From positions 371,524-435,523 of the forward strand of contig NZ_ML660091.1 of NCBI RefSeq assembly GCF_007004655.1: DNA of 64,000 nt. Direction: 5' to 3'. The translations under genes and the position numbers were made by a program. The notes beneath the pieces are model-generated. The model was not told where the DNA came from. It did no database searches and saw only the letters and a list, made by a program, of their open reading frames with translations. The DNA is from Exilibacterium tricleocarpae (GTDB taxonomy: Bacteria; Pseudomonadota; Gammaproteobacteria; Pseudomonadales; Cellvibrionaceae). Numbering within the stretch: the stretch's first letter is position 1; the number at the start of each line of letters is the position of its first letter. Positions 1 through 9,557 of the stretch are shown here, piece after piece.

Positions 1-206
1 GGGTTGGGGGGGGGGGGGTTTTTTTATTTTGCCCCTGTGTTTTTTTGTTTAAATTCAACCCCCCCCGACCCCTTCGAGGAGAACCACACCAACATCAACC
101 GGCACCCCCTCCCGCGGCACAAGGCTGACTGCGGGAACCCATCGAAACTTCAGCTAACATGTCCGGTCAGACATAGACTGTTACTGAGAGAAATATAAGA
201 CTGATC
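1..206. other. Low-complexity leader at the window start
   Basis: The first 70 bases hold a long G run, then T runs and a C run (about positions 4-18, 19-26 and 58-67). The rest up to tatD shows no convincing gene. An open frame of 64 codons across it has a low-complexity, Pro/Phe-rich product and no family resemblance, so I do not call it. The homopolymers may be a contig-end artefact. Confidence 0.5.
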
Positions 207-987
<781 letters not shown>

Positions 988-998
<11 letters not shown>

Positions 999-1242
999 GC
1001 GGCAGGCCGGCGAGAAAAGCCCGCAATTGGCCGGTGTCGAAAGGCCAACCGAGTTCGGCCGGCGTATCGGCCACGGCCAGGACGGGTATCCTGACCCCGT
1101 AACGCTGCATCAGTGTCTCGTCGGTCGCGATATCGATTTCCTCAAGACACAGCCCGCTGGCCGGCAGCAGAGGTTCGATAAGCGCTTTGGCCTCCTCACA
1201 CAGATGGCAGCCGAGTGTGGTGTATAACAACAGGGTTGGCAT
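988..1242 (-). CDS. Glutaredoxin-like small thiol protein (DUF836 type)
   Basis: 84-residue thioredoxin-fold protein. The N-terminus reads [15 protein letters not shown], a beta strand followed by a CxxC redox motif (Cys12 and Cys15), and IPVLAV near residue 52 is the usual cis-Pro strand. This matches the short DUF836/glutaredoxin-like family, whose members are presumed thiol-disulfide oxidoreductases with unknown partners. It converges on tatD and overlaps its last codons by 11 bases. Function beyond the redox fold is not shown by the sequence. Confidence 0.85.
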
Positions 1243-1297
1243 GGGTAGGGATCACCGCAGTTAAATCAGCGACCATTGTATCGGAGTCCGCCCGGCG

Positions 1298-2500
1298 CTA
1301 CAGCGACTCCAATAGCCGTTCAACGAAGGCGCCAAACGCTTTCCCGTCAGCTGCCGCACGCCCGTCATCCAGCGACCCCACCCGATCGGCCAGGTCGCGC
1401 AGCAACTGGTTTGGCTGGGCAAACGGCGAGGCCAGCTCCAAAGCGCCGATCAGGTCCCGGGCAAAGTCGCCCAGCGGCGCCAGATCGTTGAGCGGTGCCG
1501 GACCGGCGTAAACGCCGGGGCCTTCAAACTGCTGGTAAGCGGCGGTTGCCCGCACCACTTCCACACGAGTCAGGTTGAGAGCAAAACCGGTAATCTCCCG
1601 GCTGTCGTACCCGATCGACAAAGCACTGTTGAACGCCCCTTCGAGATCGCCCTGGAAAAACTGTCCCGACAGATCGTTGACTTTCGCGAGCAAATCATTG
1701 ATGGCCGCCAACTCACCGGCATCCAGGTCACCGTCGACCCGCAGATTGAATTGCTGCGAGTAGCTGTAGCCGGCACTGCCCGACTGTCCCACCAGCGCCC
1801 GGCCAGCGTCGAGAAAACCGGCAGCCTGGGCCCGTGCCGCCAGCAGCTCCTCGGCACCCGCCTGGATACGCACGGTGTCGCCGTCGGCGGTTTGCAATTC
1901 AAAACTGAGACTGTTGCGCTGGGCATAACCGTACTGACTGAAACCGTTCAAGGCACCCAGCGGGGCAGCGGGGGCAGCCGCCTCGTCGACAACCGGCGCC
2001 GGCGTCGCACCGGTCTCCAGGAAGCGCTCACGCAATGCATCCACACCCGACACTACCCGCTCGTAGGTGGCGTCTGTTTGGGCCACCACTGCCTTATTCA
2101 ACAGGCCCAGCCCCTCGAGTTGCTCTCGTGCGTCTTCAAAACCTTTTACAAAGCCCTCCAGGCCCGCTTCGAGTCGGCCAGCCAGCGCCTCGGTTCCGGC
2201 GCCTTCGGCCAGGTCCCGCTGTAAGCGGCGCTCGATAAAGCCCAGAATCCGCTCGGCAACCTGGTTCGGGCTCGGGCCCGCCTCCGGCGCCGCGCGAACA
2301 TAGCGGCTGGATGTCTGCAACGCTTCCGAACCGCGCTGGAGCAATTGATCGAACACTTTAAAGCCGTCGTAACCACCCTGGCGCGGTGTTTCCGAGGAGG
2401 CTAATCGAGCACCGTACTGAACACTTTGTGTTTGCTGGTAGAAACTGCTGAATTGGCCAATGGGCCGCGAAAACGTTGAACTGAGTGCCGGCGCCAACAT
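1298..2500 (-). CDS. DUF5610-like protein of unknown function
   Basis: About 400 residues. I chose the ATG at 2500 because a GGAGG ribosome site lies 6 bases upstream (2507-2511); the open frame extends a little further without such support. The N-terminus (residues 1-60) is Ser/Gln-rich and low in hydrophobic segments. The middle is helical, with AEGAGTEALAGRLEAGLEG-type repeats, and the C-terminal half carries the conserved block FSQYGYAQRNSLSFELQTADGD and a following region that resembles DUF5610 proteins of marine gammaproteobacteria. No signal peptide or catalytic motif is visible. The family assignment is from memory of its pattern and is moderate only. Confidence 0.7.
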   Translation of the reverse strand: MLAPALSSTFSRPIGQFSSFYQQTQSVQYGARLASSETPRQGGYDGFKVFDQLLQRGSEALQTSSRYVRAAPEAGPSPNQVAERILGFIERRLQRDLAEGAGTEALAGRLEAGLEGFVKGFEDAREQLEGLGLLNKAVVAQTDATYERVVSGVDALRERFLETGATPAPVVDEAAAPAAPLGALNGFSQYGYAQRNSLSFELQTADGDTVRIQAGAEELLAARAQAAGFLDAGRALVGQSGSAGYSYSQQFNLRVDGDLDAGELAAINDLLAKVNDLSGQFFQGDLEGAFNSALSIGYDSREITGFALNLTRVEVVRATAAYQQFEGPGVYAGPAPLNDLAPLGDFARDLIGALELASPFAQPNQLLRDLADRVGSLDDGRAAADGKAFGAFVERLLESL

Positions 2501-2679
2501 GATAGTCCTCCGGATTTCCCGCAAAAGGCAACTATCTGGCTATCGGCGCCAACCACGACGACTTAAGCACTATTTTATTATGAAGAGCAAACGCCGACTG
2601 TCGCCTGCGGTTATGTGGACATGCACGCCGCTTGGCGATCAACGGCACGCCGCGTCACCGCCTGTCGAACCTTGCGGCG

Positions 2680-3567
2680 CTATGCGCCCCCCTGCTGCAG
2701 CAGATACCAGGCGCCGGCGGCCACGGCAGCACCGGCCACCAGCAACCATGCCAGCCATCCCATGCCGCCGCGGCCGGCCGTATCGCCGTCGCCGGCGACC
2801 GAACCGCCAACCTCGGAACCGCTGGCACCCGCCTGGGGCCCGGTACTGGGCTTGCGGGATGTGGATGTGGATTTGGCACTGACAGCGGCCTTGGGTTTGG
2901 GGGCCGGCACGGCGCCGGCGCTGCGCACGGAGGTTTTATCCATGTCCTCGGCGGGACCCATCACCCCAAAGCTGAGGGTGTCGAAACGCAGTTCGTCGCC
3001 GCGTTTGACCCGCGCCTCGGTAATTCGTTTGCCGTTCAAAAAGGTGCCGTTCGAAGAACCCAGATCGGTAACAAACAACTGGCCCGAGCGGATCGTCAAG
3101 GTAGCATGGCGGCGCGATAAGTGCGCCGCTGCCAGGGTAATATCACACTCGTTGGAGCGCCCCACGACGGTTTCTTTCTTAAGACTGAACACGCGATTGG
3201 ACAAGGCCGTGTGATTGGCCTTCAGCGACCAGCCGGTAGCCTTGTCTTCGCGCATCACCGTGGCTGTGGCCTTGGGCTCGCTCTTCGGGTCCACCACCTC
3301 CAGCTCCACCTTACCGAGGGTAACCACATCGTCCTTTTGCAGTGCCGTGCGATCCGGCACCGCCGTATTGTTGACAAACAGCGCCTGGCCGCCCGACAGG
3401 TTGACCAGGGTGAGTTGTTCGTGATCAACCAGGATTTCGGCGTGGGTGGCGGCGACGCTGGCATCGTCCACAACCAGGTCGTTGGCAGTCTCGCGGCCCA
3501 CAGTAACCTTGGGTTCAACCAACCAAACTGCGTTGTGTTTATTATTCTTGAAACGGAGCTTGAGCAT
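2680..3567 (-). CDS. Membrane-anchored protein with two FHA domains
   Basis: 295 residues. FHA domains recognise phosphothreonine. The second one (about residues 130-205) is canonical, with VVGRSNECDITL, LSRRHA and DLGSSNGTFLNG. The first (about 18-85) has VTVGRE but reads SVAATHAEI where SxxHA is expected, so its Ser is displaced and it may not bind phosphopeptides. A Pro/Ala/Lys/Ser-rich linker (about 215-260) leads to one C-terminal membrane helix (WLAWLLVAGAAVAAGAWYLL), so the FHA domains should face the cytoplasm. It is divergent from the PP2C and Ser/Thr kinase genes next door, and is inferred to be a reader of that kinase's phosphorylation. Confidence 0.9.
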   Translation of the reverse strand: MLKLRFKNNKHNAVWLVEPKVTVGRETANDLVVDDASVAATHAEILVDHEQLTLVNLSGGQALFVNNTAVPDRTALQKDDVVTLGKVELEVVDPKSEPKATATVMREDKATGWSLKANHTALSNRVFSLKKETVVGRSNECDITLAAAHLSRRHATLTIRSGQLFVTDLGSSNGTFLNGKRITEARVKRGDELRFDTLSFGVMGPAEDMDKTSVRSAGAVPAPKPKAAVSAKSTSTSRKPSTGPQAGASGSEVGGSVAGDGDTAGRGGMGWLAWLLVAGAAVAAGAWYLLQQGGA

Positions 3568-3767
3568 AGTTATCAGACCCTTGTAAGCGTTTTACCGGCG
3601 CCGGCCCCGGCGCGATTCGGGCCGATGATGCTACAAAAGCAGCCGATTTTTCAATAGCTTAGCGACAAAAAATACTTTTACCCTGAACTGTATCTCAGTA
3701 ATATAAGTCCGCATAGAGTAGTGTTCGTTCATATGGCGCCTATTACCCAAGGCTATCGAAGCGAAAC

Positions 3768-3794
3768 TTCAGACCTGGCAGGCGGGCCTATAAT
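3768..3794 (+). promoter_or_regulatory. Candidate sigma-70 promoter of the phosphatase-kinase pair
   Basis: A perfect -10 hexamer TATAAT lies at 3789-3794, about 55 bases before the chosen PP2C start. The -35 region is weak (CTTCAG or TTCAGA around 3767-3773, spacing 15-16). It sits in the 260-base divergent gap between the FHA gene and the PP2C gene. Confidence 0.4.
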
Positions 3795-3848
3795 TAACAA
3801 CTATATGCAACCTTCAAGGTTGCGGCATTGACAGTGGACGGAAGTACT

Positions 3849-4721
3849 ATGGCGTTCTCAGCCGGGACCGGCGCCCCTCTTAAGCACAGCTCTGCCACCG
3901 ACAAGGGGCTGTGCCGGGGGAACAACGAAGACAGCTTTCTGAGCAGCCCGGAGCACGGGTTGTGGCTGGTGGCCGACGGTATGGGCGGCCACGAGGCCGG
4001 CGAGGTCGCCAGCGCCATTGTCAAGGACACCGTAGCGCGCAGCGTCGGCAGCGGCCAGGCCCTCGGCGAGGCCATTCAACAATCTCACCACGAAGTCCTG
4101 GAGGCCGCCAACAACGGCCGCGGCGCGGCCGGCATGGGTTCCACCGTGGTGGCGCTGCATTCCGATGCCCTCAACTACGAGGTGGCCTGGGTGGGAGACA
4201 GTCGCGCCTACCTGTGGACACTGGAAGCAGACGGCGGCAGGCTGGAACAACTAACCACCGACCACTCCTACGTCCAGATGCTGCTTGCCACCGGTGCTAT
4301 CGCCGAAGACGAGGTGGACAATCATCCGGACAAAAATGTCATCACCCAGTGTATCGGCTCCATCGACCTGCCGCAGGTCAACGTCGACAGCGTGTTCGGC
4401 AAATGGGAGGAGCGCCAGTGGTTGCTGTTGTGCAGCGACGGGCTCACCGACGAGGTGGACGACCAAACCATCGCGCGCACCCTGTGCGATGCCAAATCCT
4501 CCAGGGACGCCGTGCAACGGCTGGTACAGGTGGCGTTGAGCCGGGGCGGTCGCGACAATGTCACGGTGCAGATCGTCGAATCGCCGTTTTCCAAGCCGCT
4601 GCCGCTGGCTGCACTGTGGGACTGGTTGCCGGCCATTACCGGCAAACGCCTGTGGGACGGCGCGCTCTACGGTGCCGCCTGTCTCAGCCTGCTCCTCATG
4701 TTGTATTGGCTGGTGGCATAA
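3849..4721 (+). CDS. PP2C-type Ser/Thr protein phosphatase
   Basis: About 290 residues from the ATG at 3849; a TTG at 3828 is a less likely start. It removes phosphate from Ser/Thr residues using two metal ions. Visible PP2C motifs are the RGNNEDSFL block near the N-terminus, VADGMGGHEAG, VGDSRAY, CSDGLTDEVDD and GGRDNVTVQIVE, which together give the metal-binding aspartates. Unlike the usual soluble ~245-residue enzymes, it carries a C-terminal membrane helix (ALYGAACLSLLLMLYWLVA), so it is tethered to the inner membrane. Twelve bases separate it from the kinase gene, so the two are surely co-transcribed and likely act on the same substrates. Confidence 0.93.
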   Translation: MAFSAGTGAPLKHSSATDKGLCRGNNEDSFLSSPEHGLWLVADGMGGHEAGEVASAIVKDTVARSVGSGQALGEAIQQSHHEVLEAANNGRGAAGMGSTVVALHSDALNYEVAWVGDSRAYLWTLEADGGRLEQLTTDHSYVQMLLATGAIAEDEVDNHPDKNVITQCIGSIDLPQVNVDSVFGKWEERQWLLLCSDGLTDEVDDQTIARTLCDAKSSRDAVQRLVQVALSRGGRDNVTVQIVESPFSKPLPLAALWDWLPAITGKRLWDGALYGAACLSLLLMLYWLVA

Positions 4722-4733
4722 AGCGGTTCGCCC

Positions 4734-7154
4734 ATGCAGGTTCCGGGGTATCAGATCATTCGCAAGATCAACCAGGGCGGTATGTCCACGGTCTACCTTG
4801 CGATCCAGTTGAGCGTCGGCCGGGAAGTCGCGCTGAAAGTGATGTCACCGGCGCTGAATGCCGATCCGGTGTTTAGCGAACGCTTTCAACGGGAAGCAAA
4901 TATCGTCGGCCAACTCTCCCATCCGAACATTATCTCCATCTACGATATCGGCTGCCATAAATCGCTGAACTACATCGCCATGGATTATCTCTCGGGCGGC
5001 TCGGTACACGACAAAATGGCCGCCGGCCAGAGTACCCAGGAGGTCTTGCGGGTTATCAAGGAAGTGGCCCGGGCGCTGGACCACGCCCACGGCAAGGGGT
5101 ACATCCACCGCGATATCAAACCGGAAAATATTCTGTTCCGCGAGGATGACGCCGCCGTGCTGTCGGACTTCGGTGTCGCTAAAACCGTGAGTAAAGCCGC
5201 GCAGGTCACCAATGCCGGCACGGTGGTAGGTACGCCTCATTATATGAGCCCGGAACAGGCCCGCGGCCAGCCCATTGACGGGCGCTCCGATATCTACAGC
5301 CTCGGGGTGGTTTTTTACGAAATGCTCACCGGCACGGTGCCGTTCAAAGCCGAAGAAGCGGTGGCCATCGCCATCAAACATCTGACCGCCCCGATTCCCA
5401 AATTACCGCCGCAGCACGCCGTGTTCCAAAAACTACTGAACCGGCTGCTGGCGAAAAACGAGGACGACCGGTTTCAACGCGGCAATGAACTGGTGCAGGC
5501 GATAGAGGAAATAGAGAGAAACCTGCTGGGCGGCTCGCCGCAGTACCTCACCAGTACCGACCCCACCGGGGTGCAGATCAATTCGCTGTTCAAGGCATTG
5601 CTGGTCACCACCTATGCGGCGCTGCAAATCAAGCTGCGCCAGGGCTTTGAACATATGCGCAGTTGGCGCTGGACCCCCGGTAACGGTTTTTACCGGCGCC
5701 CGCGGGTTGCCGTCACCGAGATACGCACCGAATCCGACACCCAGGAAGATCAAAAGTCGACGGTCATTTCAACCCGCATACAGCAGGCCGCCTATTACCA
5801 GGGCGCGGGGTTTCGAAAAACCCGTCTGCTCACCAAGGCCCTGGCGCTGACCGGCGTGGTGTCGATCCTGTGGGGAACCTTCAGTCTCGCCGTCAATCGC
5901 TTCGACCTCCCCGGTGAAAAGCAATTGCCGGCTGCCCTGCACGCCGCCGCGCTCAGCACCGCGGCGTTTGTGAAACAGCAGCCCCCGCCCGCCGCCGACG
6001 GCGGCGAGGTATCCGCAACCGCGTCCCTGCCCGCAGCGGACACGGCCCCCCCTGAGACCACAGCACCGCCGGAGCCAGTCGCACCGGCGACAATCGAAAA
6101 ACCGCCGGCACTCGAGCCGGCAGTCCAAACTGCGAGCGCGCCGCCGGTGGAAGACACCGCGCCGGCTGAGCCGCAGTCGCCGCCGGTGGCCGTCAAGGAG
6201 GAAGTGCTTTCCCCACTCACCGTGCGGGCCGTGCCGGCCGGGGCGCGCATCCGTATTTTAAATATTCGCGAGAAGTACCGGCCCGGCATTCCACTGTCAC
6301 CCGGCAGCTATCACATCGAGGTGACTCATGCCGGCTACCAGCCGGCGAAAAAGTGGATTCGCATGCGGGAGAAACCCGTCGCTCTGGCCATGACATTACG
6401 CAAGGCACACCAGCCCGGAACGACCTTCTTCAGCGAGTGGGGCACCGGCGACAAGGGCCCGGAAATGCTGGTCATTCCCGCCGGCTCCTTTACCATGGGC
6501 GATGCCCGCGACGCCACTGCCGCGCCGCCGCGCAAAGTCACCTTCAGCGCACCTTTCGCCATCAGCAAGTTCGAGGTGACCTTTGCCGACTACGACAAAT
6601 TCTCAGTAGACACCGGCGCACTTATGCCCAGCGATAAAAAATGGGGTTACGGCAGCCGCCCGGTCATCAATGTAAGCTGGGATGATGCCCGCGCCTACGC
6701 CAACTGGTTGCGGGATAAAACGGGCAGGCCCTACCGCCTCCCCACCGAGGCCGAGTGGGAGTATGTGGCGCGTGCGGGTACCAGCACGCGCTACTGGTGG
6801 GGCAGCGACAGCGCCAAGGGCAGAGCCAACTGCCGGCGCGGCTGCCGCAGCAAGTTTGCCGGCCTGTTCGGCGTCAAGACCTCGCCGGTGGGCAGCTTCG
6901 AACCGAACCAGTTCGGCGTCTACGATACCGCCGGTAATGTCGCCGAGTGGGTAGCTGACTGCTACCAGGACCACTACCTGAACGCGCCCCAGGACGGCAC
7001 CGCCGTCGAGCTGCGGCAGTGTCAATTTCGGGTGGTGCGCGGCGGCTCGATCAGTGATAACAGCAAGCAGCTTTACGCCTATCTGCGCCGGCCGAGCACC
7101 GGCCACACCGCTACCGAGGATATCGGCTTCAGGGTAGTGGTGGAATTGCCTTAA
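4734..7154 (+). CDS. Transmembrane Ser/Thr kinase fused to PEGA-like and FGE-sulfatase domains
   Basis: 806 residues. The kinase domain (about 6-265) has a glycine loop QGGMSTV, Lys35, Glu54, catalytic HRDIKPEN (Asp127), DFG (Asp145) and MSPE, so it should be active. A membrane helix at about 370-390 separates it from a Pro/Ala/Glu-rich stretch (about 415-500), a PEGA-like segment (about 505-560) and a complete FGE-sulfatase/SUMF1-like domain (about 570-806; PAGSFTMGD, RLPTEAEWEYVARAG, YDTAGNVAEWVADCY, VVRGGS, GFRVVVEL). The last part should be periplasmic. PpkA-type kinases of type VI secretion can be similar, but no type VI genes are visible here. Partners are the adjacent phosphatase and FHA protein. 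Substrates are unknown. Confidence 0.9.
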   Translation: MQVPGYQIIRKINQGGMSTVYLAIQLSVGREVALKVMSPALNADPVFSERFQREANIVGQLSHPNIISIYDIGCHKSLNYIAMDYLSGGSVHDKMAAGQSTQEVLRVIKEVARALDHAHGKGYIHRDIKPENILFREDDAAVLSDFGVAKTVSKAAQVTNAGTVVGTPHYMSPEQARGQPIDGRSDIYSLGVVFYEMLTGTVPFKAEEAVAIAIKHLTAPIPKLPPQHAVFQKLLNRLLAKNEDDRFQRGNELVQAIEEIERNLLGGSPQYLTSTDPTGVQINSLFKALLVTTYAALQIKLRQGFEHMRSWRWTPGNGFYRRPRVAVTEIRTESDTQEDQKSTVISTRIQQAAYYQGAGFRKTRLLTKALALTGVVSILWGTFSLAVNRFDLPGEKQLPAALHAAALSTAAFVKQQPPPAADGGEVSATASLPAADTAPPETTAPPEPVAPATIEKPPALEPAVQTASAPPVEDTAPAEPQSPPVAVKEEVLSPLTVRAVPAGARIRILNIREKYRPGIPLSPGSYHIEVTHAGYQPAKKWIRMREKPVALAMTLRKAHQPGTTFFSEWGTGDKGPEMLVIPAGSFTMGDARDATAAPPRKVTFSAPFAISKFEVTFADYDKFSVDTGALMPSDKKWGYGSRPVINVSWDDARAYANWLRDKTGRPYRLPTEAEWEYVARAGTSTRYWWGSDSAKGRANCRRGCRSKFAGLFGVKTSPVGSFEPNQFGVYDTAGNVAEWVADCYQDHYLNAPQDGTAVELRQCQFRVVRGGSISDNSKQLYAYLRRPSTGHTATEDIGFRVVVELP

Positions 7155-7190
7155 AGCCATATCGAACTAGTTTAAGAATATCGCGGGTAG

Positions 7191-7300
7191 GTCTGCCGCT
7201 GGGTGGGGCTTTCAGAAACTCTCGACAGCAGGGATGCTGTCGGGAAGTCCCCAAGGAGGGGTTTACGACGTGTTTCTGAAAGCCCCACCCAGCGGCAGAC
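7191..7300. repeat. Perfect 29-bp inverted repeat element with internal hairpins
   Basis: Left arm 7191-7219 and right arm 7272-7300 are exact reverse complements (29 of 29). The 52-base core contains a nested 8-bp hairpin CGACAGCA/TGCTGTCG (about 7223-7242) and a CCCC/GGGG pair. The layout is symmetric and modular, unlike a simple terminator. It lies between the convergent kinase and uvrB genes and could be a dispersed, REP-like intergenic element that also blocks readthrough from both sides. Copies elsewhere in the genome cannot be checked here. Confidence 0.9.
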
Positions 7301-7308
7301 CGATCAAC

Positions 7309-7361
7309 TGGCACAGTTTTGCTTAAGTAAGTGCCGTTAGTAACTGTGCCAATGATTTTTT
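7309..7361 (+). terminator. Hairpin with T run after the kinase gene
   Basis: TGGCACAGTT (7309-7318) pairs perfectly with AACTGTGCCA (7342-7351) and is followed by six T at 7356-7361. The loop is long (23 bases), so efficiency is uncertain. It would end plus-strand transcription just before the uvrB stop codon. Confidence 0.5.
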
Positions 7362-7376
7362 CCGGACGTGGTGTCA

Positions 7377-9383
7377 TCACGCTTCGAGCTTCAACTGCGC
7401 AATCTCATCGCGCAGGCGCGCCGCCTCCTCGAAATTCAAATCCTTGGCGCACTGGAACATTTTCTGTTCGAGTTGGGCGATCGTCTGCCAAAGATCGCCG
7501 CTGGCCTTGAGTTTCTCCACGTCGTAGCGCCCGCGCGGCTCCGCCAGGGCCCGGCGCTTCTGTCCCGGGCGGCCGGCCGGGACATGAGCACCCTCGAGGA
7601 TATCGGCAACCCGTTTCTTGATACCGATGGGCGTAATATTGTGGGTTTTGTTGTATTCCTGCTGCTTGCGCCGCCGGCGTTCGGTTTCGTCCATGGCCCG
7701 CTGCATGGAACCGGTGATCTTGTCGGCATAGAGGATCGCCCTGCCGTTGACATTGCGGGCGGCGCGGCCGACCGTCTGGATCAAGGAGCGATCCGAGCGC
7801 AAAAAGCCCTCTTTGTCGGCATCGAGAATCGCCACCAGGGAGACTTCGGGCATATCCAAACCTTCGCGCAGCAGGTTGATGCCTACCAGCACATCGAATT
7901 CACCGAGGCGCAGATCGCGGATAATCTCCACCCGCTCCACCGTATCGATATCCGAGTGCAGGTAGCGCACGCGGACACCGTGATCGCTCAGGTACTCGGT
8001 CAGGTCCTCCGCCATGCGCTTGGTCAGGGTCGTGATCAACACCCGTTCATCGGCGGCGGCGCACTTGCGAATTTCCGACAAGACATCGTCCACCTGGGTG
8101 CCGGCCGGGCGCACTTCGAGTTCCGGGTCTACCAGACCGGTGGGCCGCACCACCTGCTCGACCACCTGGCCGGCGTGCTCCGCCTCGTAGGGGCCGGGTG
8201 TGGCGGAGACGAAGATCATCTGCGGCGCCAGTTTTTCCCACTCGTCAAACCTTAGCGGTCGGTTGTCGAGCGCCGACGGCAGGCGAAAACCGTATTCCAC
8301 CAGCGTCTCCTTGCGCGAGCGATCGCCGCGGTACATACCGCCGATCTGCGGCACGGTGACATGGGACTCGTCGAGTACCAACAACGCATCGTCGGGCAGG
8401 TAGTCAAACAACGTCGGCGGCGGCTCGCCGGTGCTGCGGCCGGACAGAAAGCGGGAGTAGTTTTCGATACCGGTGCAATAGCCCAGTTCCCGCATCATCT
8501 CCACATCATAGCGGGTGCGCTGCTCGAGGCGCTGGGCCTCCACCAGCTTGTCGTTACCGCGCAGATACTCCAACCGCAGCGCCAATTCCTCCTCGATCTC
8601 GCTGATGGAATCCAGCACCCGCTGGCGCGGCGTCACATAGTGGGACTTGGGGTAGACGGTATAGCGCGGAACCTTCTGCAACACCTCGCCGGTCAGGGGA
8701 TCGAACAGCGACAGCTCCTCGATTTCCTCGTCGAACAACTCCACCCGCAGTGCCTCGCGATCGGAGTCGGCCGGATAGATATCGATCACATCGCCGCGCA
8801 CCCGGTAGGTGGCGCGGTGAAAGTCCATATCGTTGCGCACATACTGCAACTCCGCCAGGCGCCGCAGCATCTGGCGCTGGTCGATCTGGTCGCCGCGGGT
8901 CAGGTGCAACACCATTTTCAGGTAGGAGTCGGGATCGCCGAGACCGTAGATGGCCGATACGGTGGCGACGATCAGTGCGTCCTTGCGCTCCATCAGCGCC
9001 TTGGTGGCCGACAGGCGCATCTGCTCGATATGTTCGTTCACCGAGGCGTCTTTGTCGATAAAAGTATCGGACGACGGGACGTAGGCCTCGGGCTGGTAGT
9101 AATCGTAATAAGAGACAAAGTACTCCACCGCGTTGTCCGGAAAGAATTCCTTGAATTCTCCGTACAGTTGTGCGGCCAGGGTCTTGTTGTGTGCCATCAC
9201 CATGGTCGGGCGCTGTAACTTTTCAACAACTTTGGCGATGGAGAAGGTCTTGCCGGAGCCGGTAACACCCAGCAGGGTCTGGTGTGCCAGGCCGGCTTCG
9301 ATGCCTTTTATCAGTCCGGCGATGGCATTGGGTTGATCACCGGCGGGTTTAAACTGGCTTTTTACTTTGAAGGGTTTTGACAT
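7377..9383 (-). CDS. uvrB: UvrABC system protein B (excision repair helicase-like subunit)
   Basis: 668 residues, normal length. UvrB verifies damage delivered by UvrA, opens the duplex and recruits UvrC for incision. The sequence shows the Walker A motif [13 protein letters not shown] (residues ~39-51), the beta-hairpin region [13 protein letters not shown], the Walker B equivalent LVLDESHVT, the helicase motif [15 protein letters not shown] and a C-terminal UVR motif (residues ~630-665, [20 protein letters not shown]) that pairs with UvrC. It is a single-gene unit; the gene upstream on the same strand (rlmKL) ends 174 bases away with a terminator between. I see no LexA box (CTG-N10-CAG) in the 60 bases upstream. 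Confidence 0.98.
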   Translation of the reverse strand: MSKPFKVKSQFKPAGDQPNAIAGLIKGIEAGLAHQTLLGVTGSGKTFSIAKVVEKLQRPTMVMAHNKTLAAQLYGEFKEFFPDNAVEYFVSYYDYYQPEAYVPSSDTFIDKDASVNEHIEQMRLSATKALMERKDALIVATVSAIYGLGDPDSYLKMVLHLTRGDQIDQRQMLRRLAELQYVRNDMDFHRATYRVRGDVIDIYPADSDREALRVELFDEEIEELSLFDPLTGEVLQKVPRYTVYPKSHYVTPRQRVLDSISEIEEELALRLEYLRGNDKLVEAQRLEQRTRYDVEMMRELGYCTGIENYSRFLSGRSTGEPPPTLFDYLPDDALLVLDESHVTVPQIGGMYRGDRSRKETLVEYGFRLPSALDNRPLRFDEWEKLAPQMIFVSATPGPYEAEHAGQVVEQVVRPTGLVDPELEVRPAGTQVDDVLSEIRKCAAADERVLITTLTKRMAEDLTEYLSDHGVRVRYLHSDIDTVERVEIIRDLRLGEFDVLVGINLLREGLDMPEVSLVAILDADKEGFLRSDRSLIQTVGRAARNVNGRAILYADKITGSMQRAMDETERRRRKQQEYNKTHNITPIGIKKRVADILEGAHVPAGRPGQKRRALAEPRGRYDVEKLKASGDLWQTIAQLEQKMFQCAKDLNFEEAARLRDEIAQLKLEA

Positions 9384-9410
9384 GGTTATTCAGTTTTATA
9401 CTCGCTGCTG

Positions 9411-9488
9411 AAAAAAAAACGGCTTGATGTTGCAGTGCCAACCGATCGGGTCCTTGACAGGTAGCGGGGCCGGGTCAGTTGGCACTGC
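9411..9488 (-). terminator. Terminator downstream of rlmKL
   Basis: An 11-bp perfect inverted repeat (9432-9442 and 9478-9488, GCAGTGCCAAC/GTTGGCACTGC) lies 70 bases after the rlmKL stop. On the minus strand it is followed, after about 12 bases, by nine T (9411-9419). It lies just upstream of uvrB, so it insulates the two genes, although the gap between stem and T run is longer than ideal. Confidence 0.5.
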
Positions 9489-9557
9489 CTTCCTTAGGGT
9501 CAATTGCAGCAGTTGCATGCGCAGACCCGACCACAACCACTGCACCGACCCCGGAAA

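Noticed and set aside
9384-9450. Possible LexA box before uvrB
   Set aside because: No CTG-N10-CAG pattern is present in this stretch; only the reversed CAG...CTG arrangement occurs.
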